This document shows positions 8,025 to 17,578 of a stretch of 32,333 nucleotides of DNA, one piece after another. The notes under the pieces were generated by a model, which was not told the origin of the DNA, searched no databases, and was given only the letters and a program-made list of their open reading frames with translations. The DNA is from JAUWMV01 sp964562425 (GTDB lineage Bacteria > UBP14 > UBA6098 > B30-G16): contig CAZLTJ010000015.1 of assembly GCA_964562425.1 (NCBI GenBank), positions 1-32,333 on the forward strand, given 5' to 3'. The translations under genes were made by a program, and so were the position numbers. Positions within the stretch are counted from its first letter, which is position 1, and every line of letters starts with the position of its first letter.

Positions 8025-10571
8025 ATGAAAAAACAATTTAGCGGATTTATTTTAGTTTTATTAGTTGGACTCGCATTTGGAAGATCATTCACTCTCGAGC
8101 AAGCGAGCATAAGAAATCCAGAGATAAAAAAAATTCGAACAAACGCAACCGGTAAGCTCAAAGAATGGTCTGAATTTCTTCTATCCGAAATGCCAACAAT
8201 CGATTTAGTCTCGATTAAAGCGGATTCCTTTTTAGAGGACCTCAAGACTTTAGCTACTGTAATGGATTCTGTTCCGTGGGCTGAGGAAATCTCTGAGGAA
8301 TATTTCCTAAGATATGTATTACCACTTAGGGTTTCTCAGGAACCAACGGAATATTTCAGGATATCTCACATGCCTGAGCTTTTAGAAAGAGTTCGGGATT
8401 GCAAGGATTTACAATGTGCAGTCCTTAGTATAAATGAATGGACCTATGAGAAGATGAAATACGAATCAACGTCCAGATGGGATCAATCTGCAGAGCAGAC
8501 AATTGGTAGAGGAATAGGTCGCTGCGAAGAGATGGTAATACTGTTCGTTAAAGCATGCAGAGCAGTGGGTATTCCTGTTAGGAAAGCATACACACCATAC
8601 TGGCCATTCACGAATAGCAATCATGCATGGGTTGAGGTTTGGACTGAAGAAGGATGGCATTTCTTGGGTGGTGCAGAGATGACAGCACTCGATGGTGCAT
8701 GGTTTGCTCAGGCTGTCAAGAGAACTCCTATTATTATAGGAATTGCATGGGGTAAAATGGATTCTGCAGAGGTTCCGGTGTATCTATCAAGAGATGGTTT
8801 CACGCTGCTAAATCTAACTCCTAATTATTCTGATACGACCGGCATCGACGTTCATGTCGAGGATGAAGAAGGTTCGCCTGCAGAAAGCGTGGATGTTTGG
8901 ATTTCGGTGTTTAATTATTCATCTATAAGACCTGTCGCTCACAAGTCGACTGATAAAAACGGTTTTGTGCATTTTGCACTAGGAAAAGCGGAATTGTTCG
9001 TCTCTGCTGGTATAGAATCGTTATGGGATTTTAAGATTGTTCCGTTTGACGATGGTGATGATTTTAAAAAAATTGACCTTAAATTACATTACCAACCTCT
9101 CACAGATACTATGTTCTGGATGCGCGTCAGAAAAGAAGTCAAAGTTGAGAAAGATACTAGTTATAAAGCTCCAGAAATATCTAAACTTCGCCATGATCTT
9201 CGACTGGAGAAACTTAAAGGAGTTAAGAAGGATATTGCATCTATTTTCGAAGATACAACTTTTACTGCTCGTTTTCTTGACATAATGAATAAATCGCGAG
9301 GAAACCGAAATAATCTTTTAGCGTTTTGGGAATCGAGCTCAGAGGAAAAAGAAGACATATTAGATTTCTGGGAATCTATGGAAACGAAGGACCTCTTGAT
9401 TCCAGATTCAACTGGCTGGAAAGAATTATGGGTTAATCTGAAATCTCAACGAGAGCTTTCTCTCGAAAAAGATTATGAAGACTCACTTTTCTGGGATTAT
9501 GTTGCAAATCCAAGGATTCTATTCGAGGACTTTGGTTATTGGTATTCTTCCGTCTGGCAGAAATTTTCGAAATTCACCGGTGACAAACCCTCAAAATGTG
9601 CTAAGAAAATTCTAAAGTTCATACAAAATGATATAGATACACTATGGGACAGAAACTATTTTGGGGGAATGATGAATCCTAAGCAGGTATTAATCGCTGG
9701 TACAGGCGGGAAACTAGAACGTTTAGTGCTTGCAGCAGCGGGATTTAGAACTCTTGGAATTCCTGCTCGCATTGCATGGGATTATAAAGGGGTAGAATAT
9801 TTCGATAAAGATGAGTGGCAGAGAATTGAGCTCGAGAAGGAAGAAATGGAAGAGGAGAGAAAAACAGGATATATGAAAGCATTATTTTATGATGTTGAAC
9901 CTAAAACTGATGTTGAGTATTATACCGATTATACCATCGTTAAGGTTGATGACGGTCGAATAACAGACATAACACCACCTGAAGAAGTTGTGGATTCGTT
10001 CTTGGTTTATACCGATATCCCCGAAGGAAATTATGCTGTAATTTCGGGGTGGCGAAACGCATATGGCGAGGCTTTTGTTAAAGTTAATGCCTTCGAGATT
10101 TCTGAAGAGGAGACATCGAATGTATTTATAAAATTAGGTTTTCCGCCAATAGAAATGATTTCACCGGGAGATCTATTAGTTCGAAAGTTCAAAGAACCAA
10201 ACATCGAGGATGTTTCGGACATTAATGGAGAACCTTTGAAAGATGAGGATTGGAATAATGGAAATGTTTTGCTGGCTTTCTTCGACACTGAGAGTGAAAT
10301 TTCAATATCTACCATAAAATTACTCAGTAAATTACCCATCCATAAACTACTATTCGTTGAAACCGAGGAATTTTCAAGAGCTGTTGATTTTTGCAGTGAA
10401 ATAGAACTTAAAGGTAGGATTTTTACTGGAGATATAGATTACTTTAAGAAAATTCTTCCTATATCTAAATTTCCATCGATACTTCTTCTGCACGACGGTA
10501 AAGCTATGTTATGGGTTGAGGGTTTGAATTTAAATATCGACAAGTTAATCGAATCTGTTTCGAGCAATTAG
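8025..10571 (+). CDS. Large exported transglutaminase-like protein
   Basis: 848 residues with a signal peptide (about 1-19). Residues about 150-245 carry a transglutaminase-like fold with the Cys in GRCEEM (C167) and the His in NHAWVEVW (H200). The third position, normally Asp in a DPT-like motif, reads GGAEMTALDG here, so the triad is altered. About 270-330 look like a carboxypeptidase-regulatory/Ig-type beta domain. About 545-590 contain GTGGKLERL and FRTLGIPARI, a second transglutaminase-like segment without the Cys. About 740-840 resemble a thioredoxin fold (NVLLAFFD, FPSILLLHDGK) without a CxxC. It may act on or bind periplasmic protein or peptidoglycan peptides, but activity is uncertain. 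AGGA lies about 10 bases before the ATG. Confidence 0.78.
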   Translation: MKKQFSGFILVLLVGLAFGRSFTLEQASIRNPEIKKIRTNATGKLKEWSEFLLSEMPTIDLVSIKADSFLEDLKTLATVMDSVPWAEEISEEYFLRYVLPLRVSQEPTEYFRISHMPELLERVRDCKDLQCAVLSINEWTYEKMKYESTSRWDQSAEQTIGRGIGRCEEMVILFVKACRAVGIPVRKAYTPYWPFTNSNHAWVEVWTEEGWHFLGGAEMTALDGAWFAQAVKRTPIIIGIAWGKMDSAEVPVYLSRDGFTLLNLTPNYSDTTGIDVHVEDEEGSPAESVDVWISVFNYSSIRPVAHKSTDKNGFVHFALGKAELFVSAGIESLWDFKIVPFDDGDDFKKIDLKLHYQPLTDTMFWMRVRKEVKVEKDTSYKAPEISKLRHDLRLEKLKGVKKDIASIFEDTTFTARFLDIMNKSRGNRNNLLAFWESSSEEKEDILDFWESMETKDLLIPDSTGWKELWVNLKSQRELSLEKDYEDSLFWDYVANPRILFEDFGYWYSSVWQKFSKFTGDKPSKCAKKILKFIQNDIDTLWDRNYFGGMMNPKQVLIAGTGGKLERLVLAAAGFRTLGIPARIAWDYKGVEYFDKDEWQRIELEKEEMEEERKTGYMKALFYDVEPKTDVEYYTDYTIVKVDDGRITDITPPEEVVDSFLVYTDIPEGNYAVISGWRNAYGEAFVKVNAFEISEEETSNVFIKLGFPPIEMISPGDLLVRKFKEPNIEDVSDINGEPLKDEDWNNGNVLLAFFDTESEISISTIKLLSKLPIHKLLFVETEEFSRAVDFCSEIELKGRIFTGDIDYFKKILPISKFPSILLLHDGKAMLWVEGLNLNIDKLIESVSSN

Positions 10572-10907
10572 CATTGCTAGAAAACATTTTCTTTTCCTCT
10601 TACTGAATTTATAACATAATACCTTGTGAGTAGTTTTGTATAATGTATGTCTGAATTATGATTCTCGATCCTCTCTACTACCAACCCAATCAAATCCCCT
10701 GGATTTTAAAATCTCCGGCGGAGGGATTTGAACCCCCAACCTAGTGGTTAACAGCCACTCGCTCCACCTGTTGAGCTACGCCGGATTGAAGTCGATATTA
10801 AATGTCACTAATTCAGAATGTCAAGATATTTTCCAAATTGCGAAAATCCGAATTTTCAATGTAATTTTATTGATTTTTTACAGTTTCTCAATGCAATTTT
10901 ATCATAT
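10572..10907. other. Intergenic stretch around tRNA-Asn
   Basis: About 335 bases between the ends of two convergent genes, holding tRNA-Asn (10713-10785). A 12-base palindrome, GATTTTAAAATC, at 10702-10713 touches the 3' end of the tRNA. A weak AT-rich inverted repeat lies around 10842-10857 just beyond the 3' end of fabH. I see no strong terminator and no ORF. Confidence 0.6.
10713..10785 (-). tRNA. tRNA-Asn (GTT)
   Basis: Read on the minus strand, 73 bases fold as a complete cloverleaf. The acceptor TCCGGCG pairs with CGCCGGA; the D-arm GCTC pairs with GAGC; the anticodon stem AGTGG pairs with CCACT around the loop CTGTTAA, giving anticodon GTT (Asn). The T-arm GGGGG pairs with CCCTC around TTCAAAT. 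The discriminator is G and the 3' CCA is not encoded. Confidence 0.97.
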
Positions 10908-11888
10908 TTACCATCTAATCATAACGCTACCCCATGTAAATCCAGCTCCAAACGCAACCATAACAACGTTCTGACCGCGCTTAATTCGACCATCTCGGAC
11001 AGCCAAATCAAATGCAAGAGGGATTGAAGCTGCAGATGTATTCCCGTGTTTGTCGATCGAAACTACCACTTGATCGTGAGGTAACTTTAATCGTCGGGCT
11101 AAAAAATCGATGATTCGAATATTGGCTTGATGTGGAATCAGCCAGTCCAGTTCTTCCTTACTGACACCGGATAATTCTAGAGCCTTTAGAGCTGCCTCCT
11201 CCATCTGACGAACTGCATGCTTAAAAACCTCGTTTCCACGCATAAGAATAGTACTCATATGATGATCAACGCTGTAATGTGATGCCGGTCTAGAACTTCC
11301 TCCTGCTGGCTGATACAATAATCCCCCTAAACTTCCATCTGATGCGGTGTAAGTTGCCAGGATACCAGATTTGTCATCTTCACTTTGACCGAGAATCACA
11401 GCACCTGCTCCGTCACCGAACAAGAAACATGAAGACCGGTCGGTCCAGTCTGTAACCTTTGTCAGTTCTTCAACACCCACAACAAGAACAAATTTCGCAT
11501 TATTGCTTCTGATTAAAGCATCCGCTTGAGCAACTCCATAAATAAATCCAGTGCAACCTGCAGATAAATCGAATGCAGTAATTTTTAGCGCACCAAGTTT
11601 GTCCTGAAGAATGCATGCTGTGGATGGAAAAGTATGATCCGGTGTTACCGAAGCTACTAAAATTGCATCTAATTGATTAGCAGATATTCCCGCCATTTCC
11701 ATTGCTTTTTCTGCAGCTTCCTTTGCAAGTACCGAGCTTGGAGTATCTTTATCCGATATATGCCGTTCGACAACTCCGCTTCTTGTCCTAATCCATTCAT
11801 CGGTTGTGTCAATAATTTTCTCTATATCCAGATTAGTTAATATACCATCAGGAATTGCTGCCCCGGTTCCCAATATTTTTGATTGCAT
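10908..11888 (-). CDS. fabH: Beta-ketoacyl-ACP synthase III FabH
   Basis: 326 residues, the normal FabH length. FabH condenses acetyl-CoA (or another acyl-CoA) with malonyl-ACP to start fatty-acid synthesis. The Cys-His-Asn triad is intact: C112 in SAGCTGF, H253 in IPHQAN and N283 in KHGNTSAAS. The C-terminal glycine-rich strand GAGFTWGS is present. GGAGG lies about 8 bases before the ATG (minus strand). The start overlaps the end of plsX by 41 bases, so translation is coupled. The order DUF177-rpmF-plsX-fabH is widespread in bacteria. Confidence 0.97.
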   Translation of the reverse strand: MQSKILGTGAAIPDGILTNLDIEKIIDTTDEWIRTRSGVVERHISDKDTPSSVLAKEAAEKAMEMAGISANQLDAILVASVTPDHTFPSTACILQDKLGALKITAFDLSAGCTGFIYGVAQADALIRSNNAKFVLVVGVEELTKVTDWTDRSSCFLFGDGAGAVILGQSEDDKSGILATYTASDGSLGGLLYQPAGGSSRPASHYSVDHHMSTILMRGNEVFKHAVRQMEEAALKALELSGVSKEELDWLIPHQANIRIIDFLARRLKLPHDQVVVSIDKHGNTSAASIPLAFDLAVRDGRIKRGQNVVMVAFGAGFTWGSVMIRW

Positions 11889-12924
11889 CTTTACAAGCCT
11901 CCAGATTTTTTGCTGCTTCTTTTAATACTTCGGGTAAATGAATAAGACCCATGTTATAACCAACAATTATAGCATTTTTTACTGCTTTGGATGAACTTGA
12001 ACCGTGTCCTATTACCACGTTACCGTTAATCCCTAACAATGGTGCACCACCATACTCAGCGTAATTAAAATCTCTTATTGTTCTCCTTACTGCAGGATAC
12101 ATCAATAATCCACCTATCAAAGATAACATAGAAAATCTTCGACCTACACGAAAGAGCTTTTTAACCAACGAGAAAATTCCTTCAGTGTACTTAAGAAGAA
12201 TATTACCAATAAAACCATCACAGACTAGAACATCAGCGATTCCTTCTAAAATATCTCCACCTTCGACATTGCCAATGAAATTAAGCTTAAGATCAGATGA
12301 AATCTCCATAAGAATTTTGTATGCTCCTTTAACAGCGGCATTTCCTTTCGACTTTTCCTCACCGATTGAAATAAGCCCAACCTTTGGATTTTCAACGCCC
12401 ATCATAACTTGAGCAAATTTAGAGCCAATCATAGCAAAATTAACTAAGTGTTCCGGTTTACAATCAACATTAGCGCCTACATCTAGCACAGCCATAACGT
12501 GTTGCGCGGTAGTTGGAAAAATCGTTAATATCGGAGCTCTTTTTATTCCCTGAAGAGTTCCTAACCTGAGGAGTGAAGCTGCAGTGACTGCACCGGTGTG
12601 GCCCATGCTAACGAAAGCATCTGCCTTCCCGGCTTTAACAAGTTCTATCCCTTGAACAATTGAATTCTTTTCATCCTTCGCAGCGTGAATGGCTGTGCAT
12701 TGCATATCTACAACACCTTCAGCATGAAAAATACTTAAGCGTGGAATTCTAAGATATGATTTTTTCAAATATTTTTCAATCTCGGGTTTTCTGCCAACTA
12801 ATGTGATATTAAGAGAATTAATTTCTGAAAGAGCCCCTATTGCTGCATCCACATTATTCTTTATTCCGTTTTCGCCACCAGCGGCATCCAAAGCCACAAC
12901 AACTTTCTGCTCCGATTTTGTCAA
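11848..12924 (-). CDS. plsX: Phosphate acyltransferase PlsX, TTG start
   Basis: 358 residues. PlsX makes acyl-phosphate from acyl-ACP as the first step of phospholipid synthesis with PlsY. The N-terminal VVALDAAGGENG corresponds to the usual AVDAMGGD motif, with Met and Asp changed. MGHTGA, GANVDCKP, SIGEEKSKGN, VCDGFIGN and the terminal GAPLLGINGNVVIGHGSS are all typical. The only near start is TTG 12924; the frame is open upstream toward rpmF without an ATG, and no strong ribosome-binding site is visible. It sits 55 bases after rpmF and overlaps fabH by 41 bases. Confidence 0.95.
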   Translation of the reverse strand: MTKSEQKVVVALDAAGGENGIKNNVDAAIGALSEINSLNITLVGRKPEIEKYLKKSYLRIPRLSIFHAEGVVDMQCTAIHAAKDEKNSIVQGIELVKAGKADAFVSMGHTGAVTAASLLRLGTLQGIKRAPILTIFPTTAQHVMAVLDVGANVDCKPEHLVNFAMIGSKFAQVMMGVENPKVGLISIGEEKSKGNAAVKGAYKILMEISSDLKLNFIGNVEGGDILEGIADVLVCDGFIGNILLKYTEGIFSLVKKLFRVGRRFSMLSLIGGLLMYPAVRRTIRDFNYAEYGGAPLLGINGNVVIGHGSSSSKAVKNAIIVGYNMGLIHLPEVLKEAAKNLEACKDAIKNIGNRGSNS

Positions 12925-12979
12925 ATCTTTAATTCGTTTTGCAGCCCAAATGGATTTATAATAACTTACTAAGGACGTT

Positions 12980-13168
12980 CTATTTCTCCTTTTCTTTTAT
13001 TTTCAAAATTGGTCGTCGGTTGTAATAGCCGCAGTGTGAACAGACGAAATGTGGTAATTTCGGTTCATGACAATTTGGGCATTCCTCGTAGTTTATCGCT
13101 TTGAGCTTGTAATGGGTACGGCGTTTTCGCTTCCGTGTCTTCGATTGTCTTCTTTTTGGCAGTGCCAT
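12980..13168 (-). CDS. rpmF: 50S ribosomal protein L32
   Basis: 62 residues, very basic. The N-terminus MALPKRRQSKTRKRKRR is diagnostic for bacterial L32. It is followed by a zinc-binding CPNC...CSHC pair (C34, C37, C47, C50). The AGGAGGATAATAT before the ATG is an excellent ribosome-binding site. It stands just upstream of plsX in the usual cluster. Confidence 0.97.
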   Translation of the reverse strand: MALPKRRQSKTRKRKRRTHYKLKAINYEECPNCHEPKLPHFVCSHCGYYNRRPILKIKEKEK

Positions 13169-13462
13169 ATATTATCCTCCTATTATTTTCATTGACTCCA
13201 AATCTATAGATTTTATTCATAATTTCAAGAATAATCACGTAATTTATTGCTTTCTAAGAATATTTATAATCTTTTTTAATAATAGAAAAGATTATTGGAT
13301 TATTGTAGATATTGAGCTTACATCATAGCTTACAATGTGTTGTTATTCAATATTGACACGATCTAAATAGCCAAAGTCATCACATCAAAAAATATCGGCA
13401 TTGTGTCATCTATTTTATCATTTATTTTCAAAGTTAGAATGCAACTTGTAAATTTTACAGAT
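13169..13462. other. AT-rich gap between DUF177 and rpmF
   Basis: About 290 bases between genes that in many bacteria are nearly adjacent. It has no ORF with coding character, no hairpin with a T-run and no tRNA. The length leaves room for a separate promoter for rpmF-plsX-fabH, but I cannot point to one with confidence. Confidence 0.5.
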
Positions 13463-14005
13463 CTATTCCTCCTCAATTCCTCTTTCAAGTAATGCAGATA
13501 ATTTTTGCAATCGTGGGTCTATTGATTTTGCTTTCCTCTTAGAATGTTCACATTGCACCTTATTCAAATTCACCCCACAAACTTGACACAATCCCAGACA
13601 GTTTTCATGGCAGACAGGATAATTTGGAATACCTAATAAAACTGCATCTCTAATACGAGGTTTGATGTCTATCTTACCGCTGAAACGTTCAACGGAAACA
13701 ATATCCTCCTTCCAAAGTGAGAGAACAGACTTAGCACCCAATCCGAGCCTGACAGAGAAACTCAACGGTTCATTTACGTCAATTTCGAAATTTTCTAAAC
13801 ATCTTACACATTGAGCTTCGACTTTAGTACTGACATTTCCCGTGCATGCAACTTCAAAACCTTGTCGGTAACACTGCAGTTTTAATTTTATTGGATTCGG
13901 GAATTTTATCCCTCTCTCCTCTAGTTCAAGCTGTTCAGGACTCCAAGTAAACTTATACTCACATTTTCCTATGGGCAAGTCAGACACCCAAAAATAATCA
14001 GACAT
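13463..14005 (-). CDS. DUF177/YceD-family protein
   Basis: 180 residues from ATG 14005. An earlier Met at 14089 is in frame but has no ribosome-binding site, while GAGG lies 6 bases before 14005. The central Cys pair VRCLENFEIDV and the C-terminal CHENCLGLCQVCGVNLN are the hallmarks of the DUF177 (YceD) family, whose members sit upstream of rpmF and have been linked to 23S rRNA processing or stability in some bacteria. The four-Cys motif suggests zinc binding. Relatives differ in the details, so the exact role here is inferred. Confidence 0.9.
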   Translation of the reverse strand: MSDYFWVSDLPIGKCEYKFTWSPEQLELEERGIKFPNPIKLKLQCYRQGFEVACTGNVSTKVEAQCVRCLENFEIDVNEPLSFSVRLGLGAKSVLSLWKEDIVSVERFSGKIDIKPRIRDAVLLGIPNYPVCHENCLGLCQVCGVNLNKVQCEHSKRKAKSIDPRLQKLSALLERGIEEE

Positions 14006-14226
14006 TTTAACCTCGTTAATAATACTATCGAATATATGATAAATATAACATTTGATCTGAAATAAGTAAATTAATATTTGAAATATCAACTGTGAGTCGA
14101 AAATCTTCAGATATAAATAATTTTAATCAATATTCATGCTTATACTGTAAAAAATGTTGGACTTCTTACAATCGATTATTGTTACCAAAAATTCCTGAAA
14201 AAATATGTTAATTCAAGTTAAATTTT

Positions 14227-14700
14227 TTACTCTTTTACTTTTCTTCTTCTAACCTTACGTGGTTTTCTCTCTCCTTTTATTGAAACAATCGCTTTCTCCT
14301 TGTCAAGAACATCCTGAAGAGTAATGCTCTTTAAATAATCAATCATTAACTTTTGCAATTGAACCCAAAACAATTTCATGACACAATAATCTTCTCTTCC
14401 GCAGTCACATTTTTCGAATTCACAACACTTTACTAATGCCATTTTCCCTTCAAGCGCAGTTTCTAAGTCTAAAATAGATATTTTTTCTGGGGGTTGGCTT
14501 AGCTTATATCCGCCACCGGGTCCTTTAAAACTAGAAACTATTCCAGCATTTCTCAACTTGGCTAATAGCTGTTCTAGATATGAGGATGAAATGTCTTGTC
14601 TTGAGGCAATCCATTGAATGGGAATAGGTTTATCACCATATGATTTTGCGAGTTCGAGAGCAGCTCTAGCTCCGTATCTTAATCTCGTGGAAATTTTCAT
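14227..14700 (-). CDS. Rrf2-family transcriptional regulator with conserved Cys residues
   Basis: 157 residues. The N-terminal winged helix starts MKISTRLRYGARAALELAKSY and continues with ISSSYLEQLLAKLRNAGIV and KGPGGGYKL, the Rrf2 DNA-binding core. Cysteines C92, C93, C98, C100 and C106 lie in the position of the Fe-S ligands of IscR/NsrR-type proteins, so it may sense iron, oxygen or nitric oxide through a cluster. GGGGGG lies 5 bases before the ATG (minus). It follows the MscS gene (108 bases apart) with no isc/suf genes near, so its target is unknown. A Lys/Arg-rich tail (RKPRKVRRRKVKE) is unusual. Confidence 0.9.
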   Translation of the reverse strand: MKISTRLRYGARAALELAKSYGDKPIPIQWIASRQDISSSYLEQLLAKLRNAGIVSSFKGPGGGYKLSQPPEKISILDLETALEGKMALVKCCEFEKCDCGREDYCVMKLFWVQLQKLMIDYLKSITLQDVLDKEKAIVSIKGERKPRKVRRRKVKE

Positions 14701-14808
14701 TGTACCCCCCGAAGTATTGTTTAATAATAATATATTCCTATATGTAATAATCGACTACTATGTTAAACTAAGCTTTTTTCCCAATACAGATTATTGTTAA
14801 TTTTTAGT

Positions 14809-15756
14809 TTAGGTTCCCATGTCCTTCAAACCATCTGGAGATTGTTTATGCTTTTCTTTCCCCCCAATAGCATTGTTGTAAAATCTTTGTGTTGGATATG
14901 CAAGGTCTATATCATCGCATTTACTTAACTGATCGAGTATATCTTCCCATATCTCCATCTCCACAGACCTTCTAGATTTAGGTTCACAGAGGAATCTCAT
15001 CGTAAGCAATACACCACTATTCTTGACTGTTGTGTAAATAATTGGTGTAAGCTTTTTGTAGCTTATCATAAATTTCTTGCTGGCTTCATCGAGCCTTAAA
15101 TCAGCATATTTGCTGATCGGTTTAGCATGCTTAACCAAAATTTCCAAAAACATTTTCTTAGCTTTTTTCCAATCGCTTTCAAAAGTTATTAAAATGGGGA
15201 TTTCGTTCCATATATATGGTAAACCCTTGGTGTAGTTTGCTAGTGAGAGTGTTAGAAGTTGTCCGTTAGGGATGACGAGAATTCTTCCAGTGCTTTGATC
15301 GGCATCGACCCATTTTCGGATTTCCAGAAGCGTAGAACCAAAGACACTAATATCGATTACGTCACCTGAATTGTCTCCAATTTGTATTCTATCGCCAACT
15401 ACAAAGGGTCTAAAGCTTATTATATATAGCCATCCTGCGATGTTTACAAGAAGGTCTTTTAATGCTATAGCAATACCAGCAGAGAGCAATCCAAGGAATG
15501 TGCCAATAGATGCGAAAGCCGCAATCCAAACTCGACCACCAACAAAAATTGCTAATATTACTGCAACATAGGACGATGTTTTACGCCAGACATATCGAGT
15601 GTGCGCATTTGTTGTCTGTTTGAATACAATTTTTAGTAGAATTGTTCTCAAAACCAATAAAACAAGTATAATAATTGCACTGCTGAATATTTTATTCTGA
15701 GTTGCTATACTTATACCTGTTATGCTTTGTATCCACTGATAAGCAACGTTCAACAT
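14809..15756 (-). CDS. Mechanosensitive ion channel MscS-family protein
   Basis: 315 residues. Three N-terminal transmembrane segments (about 23-45, 55-80 and 80-105) lead to the pore-helix region FASIGTFLGLLSAGIAIALK. The beta domain follows with FRPFVVGDRIQIGDNSGDV and the variable C-terminal cytoplasmic domain. MscS channels open under membrane tension and release solutes in hypo-osmotic shock. GGAG lies 7 bases before the ATG (minus). The Gly/Ala spacing on the pore helix (GTFLGLLSAGIAIA) is typical. No partner gene is evident. Confidence 0.9.
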   Translation of the reverse strand: MLNVAYQWIQSITGISIATQNKIFSSAIIILVLLVLRTILLKIVFKQTTNAHTRYVWRKTSSYVAVILAIFVGGRVWIAAFASIGTFLGLLSAGIAIALKDLLVNIAGWLYIISFRPFVVGDRIQIGDNSGDVIDISVFGSTLLEIRKWVDADQSTGRILVIPNGQLLTLSLANYTKGLPYIWNEIPILITFESDWKKAKKMFLEILVKHAKPISKYADLRLDEASKKFMISYKKLTPIIYTTVKNSGVLLTMRFLCEPKSRRSVEMEIWEDILDQLSKCDDIDLAYPTQRFYNNAIGGKEKHKQSPDGLKDMGT

Positions 15757-16125
15757 TATATCTCCAAGCTAATTCCTACGGATTCTATTTCATATTATTA
15801 ACTAATCGCATTAAAGGACAAATGTTCCTAATAAACTACTTAAGAACAAGACTGATATCTTTATTTAAATCTCAGACAAGTTATGCTTTAACCCAAACGC
15901 TCAATATTTCAAGCTTCTTGTTATTTCATTCTATGTAGAATTTGAATTCGCAAAAAGCTGCTACTCAAATAATTTATAAATCGGATACAATGAAAGTATT
16001 TAGAATATCAAAATTTTAGAATTTAAGAAATAGTCAAGCAATTAATTGGAAAAAAGGAACAAATTTACAATTCTCTTGCTTCTCAGAGTTATGTGACTTT
16101 TATAAGATTGAAATAAAGGGAAACT
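15757..16125. other. Divergent intergenic stretch between MscS and alr
   Basis: About 370 AT-rich bases between two divergent genes. Possible ORFs of under 80 codons lack ribosome-binding sites and protein-like composition. I see no hairpin terminator or repeat. It should contain the promoters of both neighbours, but I cannot place them. Confidence 0.5.
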
Positions 16126-17280
16126 ATGCATGATCCAAGAGGACATTATTTAGAAACATTCTGCGAGATAGATCTCAGTACGTTCAAACGTAATCTTATA
16201 GCAATAAAACGAAAGATTGGCAATAGAGAGATCATTCTTGCAGTAAAGGCAAATGCGTATGGTCACGGTGTTGTGCCAATCTGTCGTGAAGCCTCACTTT
16301 CTGGCATTAAACGCTTTGGCGTAGCTACTCTTGTCGAGGGTGTCGAGCTTAGGGATGCTGAAATTGAGGGTGAGGTTATAATATTAACTCCACCAACACT
16401 TGAGCAGATGCCGTCTGTGGTTTATCACTCACTATCACCAAATGTAGTAAACAGTGTTTTTGCCGAGGAACTTTCCAAACAAGCCGTTAAGGTTAATAAA
16501 AAAGTTCAAATTCACATAGAAATAGACACCGGAATGGGCAGAACAGGGATTCCATGGCAGGATGCTGTGGGTGAAATAATTGCAGTGTCAATGCTCCCTA
16601 ACATACAAGTTTATGGCATATTCACGCACTTCCCTGTTGCGGATAGTATAGATGATAACGATAGAGAATATACTCTTATGCAGATAAATAGATTCCAAGA
16701 TATCTATAAAAAACTTCGAGATTTTAAAATAACTATTCCTATTGTTCATGTGTCCAACTCAGGTGGAATATTGCACCATCCAATATTTGGGAATACAGTT
16801 CGACCGGGACTGCTGGCTTATGGACTTTATCCCTCAGATCGCTGTAACAGTACAATTGACGTTGAACCCGTACTTTCGTTAGAAACTCATGTAATTCAAA
16901 CTCGCGAGTTTCCTGGAGGAACAAGTATTAGTTATGGAAGAAAATATATTACATCAACTCCAATACGTGTTGCAGTGATCCGAGCTGGTTATGGTGATGG
17001 TATGCGCTTGGGTCTTTACAAAAATGGCGAAGTTTTAATAAACGGTCTCCGTCGTCCAATATTAGGTAGAATATGTATGGACACAACAATGGTTGACGCT
17101 GGGGACGATGTTCGACCAGATGATCATGTGAAAATCATAGGTTCTCAAGAAGGACAACGAATTACTGCAGATGATCATGCACGATGGTGTAACACTATTA
17201 ATTACGAAATACTTACAGGCATATCTGAACGTGTTCGAAGAGTATATATTCGAGATGGAGTGGTTACAGAGGTTATTTAA
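16126..17280 (+). CDS. alr: Alanine racemase
   Basis: 384 residues. Alr interconverts L- and D-alanine with pyridoxal phosphate, supplying peptidoglycan synthesis. The PLP lysine is K41 in ILAVKANAYGHG. Further conserved blocks are HIEIDTGMGRTG, THFPVAD, VRPGLLAYGLYP, SYGRKYI with the catalytic tyrosine near AGYGDG, and GRICMDTTMVD. AGGGAAACT before the ATG is a good ribosome-binding site. It stands alone and is followed by about 300 bases without a gene. Confidence 0.95.
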   Translation: MHDPRGHYLETFCEIDLSTFKRNLIAIKRKIGNREIILAVKANAYGHGVVPICREASLSGIKRFGVATLVEGVELRDAEIEGEVIILTPPTLEQMPSVVYHSLSPNVVNSVFAEELSKQAVKVNKKVQIHIEIDTGMGRTGIPWQDAVGEIIAVSMLPNIQVYGIFTHFPVADSIDDNDREYTLMQINRFQDIYKKLRDFKITIPIVHVSNSGGILHHPIFGNTVRPGLLAYGLYPSDRCNSTIDVEPVLSLETHVIQTREFPGGTSISYGRKYITSTPIRVAVIRAGYGDGMRLGLYKNGEVLINGLRRPILGRICMDTTMVDAGDDVRPDDHVKIIGSQEGQRITADDHARWCNTINYEILTGISERVRRVYIRDGVVTEVI

Positions 17281-17578
17281 CACTCGGTTAATTATTGATC
17301 CCACTTACTCACCCAGTTCAACTATATTTAAAATCCTTACCCACTTCCGATTAGTATCTAAACAACTCTCTCATCAAAGAAAGAGCAAAAAGAGTGCTTC
17401 ACCACATACTCCCTTTTTCCCTTTGGAATGAAAGGAGTCAGGATATAGTGCGGCTATTTTTAACCACACTTACTTAAAAAATTGCATAATTTATTACATT
17501 ATTCATAAGAAATAAAAAGACGGAGAAATTAATCCTCCGTCTAAAGTTTATATCAATTTTTATCTTTAACTCGGTAAT
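17281..17578. other. Intergenic stretch between convergent alr and OmpA-family gene
   Basis: About 300 bases. It contains an imperfect inverted repeat at 17408-17438 (ACTCC...GGAGT, no T-run after it) and the terminator at 17512-17542 that serves the minus-strand gene. No ORF with coding character. Confidence 0.55.
17512..17542 (-). terminator. Rho-independent terminator of the minus-strand OmpA-family gene
   Basis: On the minus strand AGACGGAG (17542-17535) pairs perfectly with CTCCGTCT (17525-17518) over a 9-base loop and is followed by TTTTTAT. It lies about 35 bases beyond the stop of the gene at 17579-20455. Confidence 0.85.

Noticed and set aside
10702..10713. Palindrome GATTTTAAAATC next to tRNA-Asn as a terminator or integration site
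   Set aside because: Too AT-rich and without a T-run; no integrase gene and no second copy of the tRNA end in the window.
17408..17438. Inverted repeat ACTCC...GGAGT after alr as an alr terminator
   Set aside because: The stem is imperfect, the loop is large and no T-run follows.
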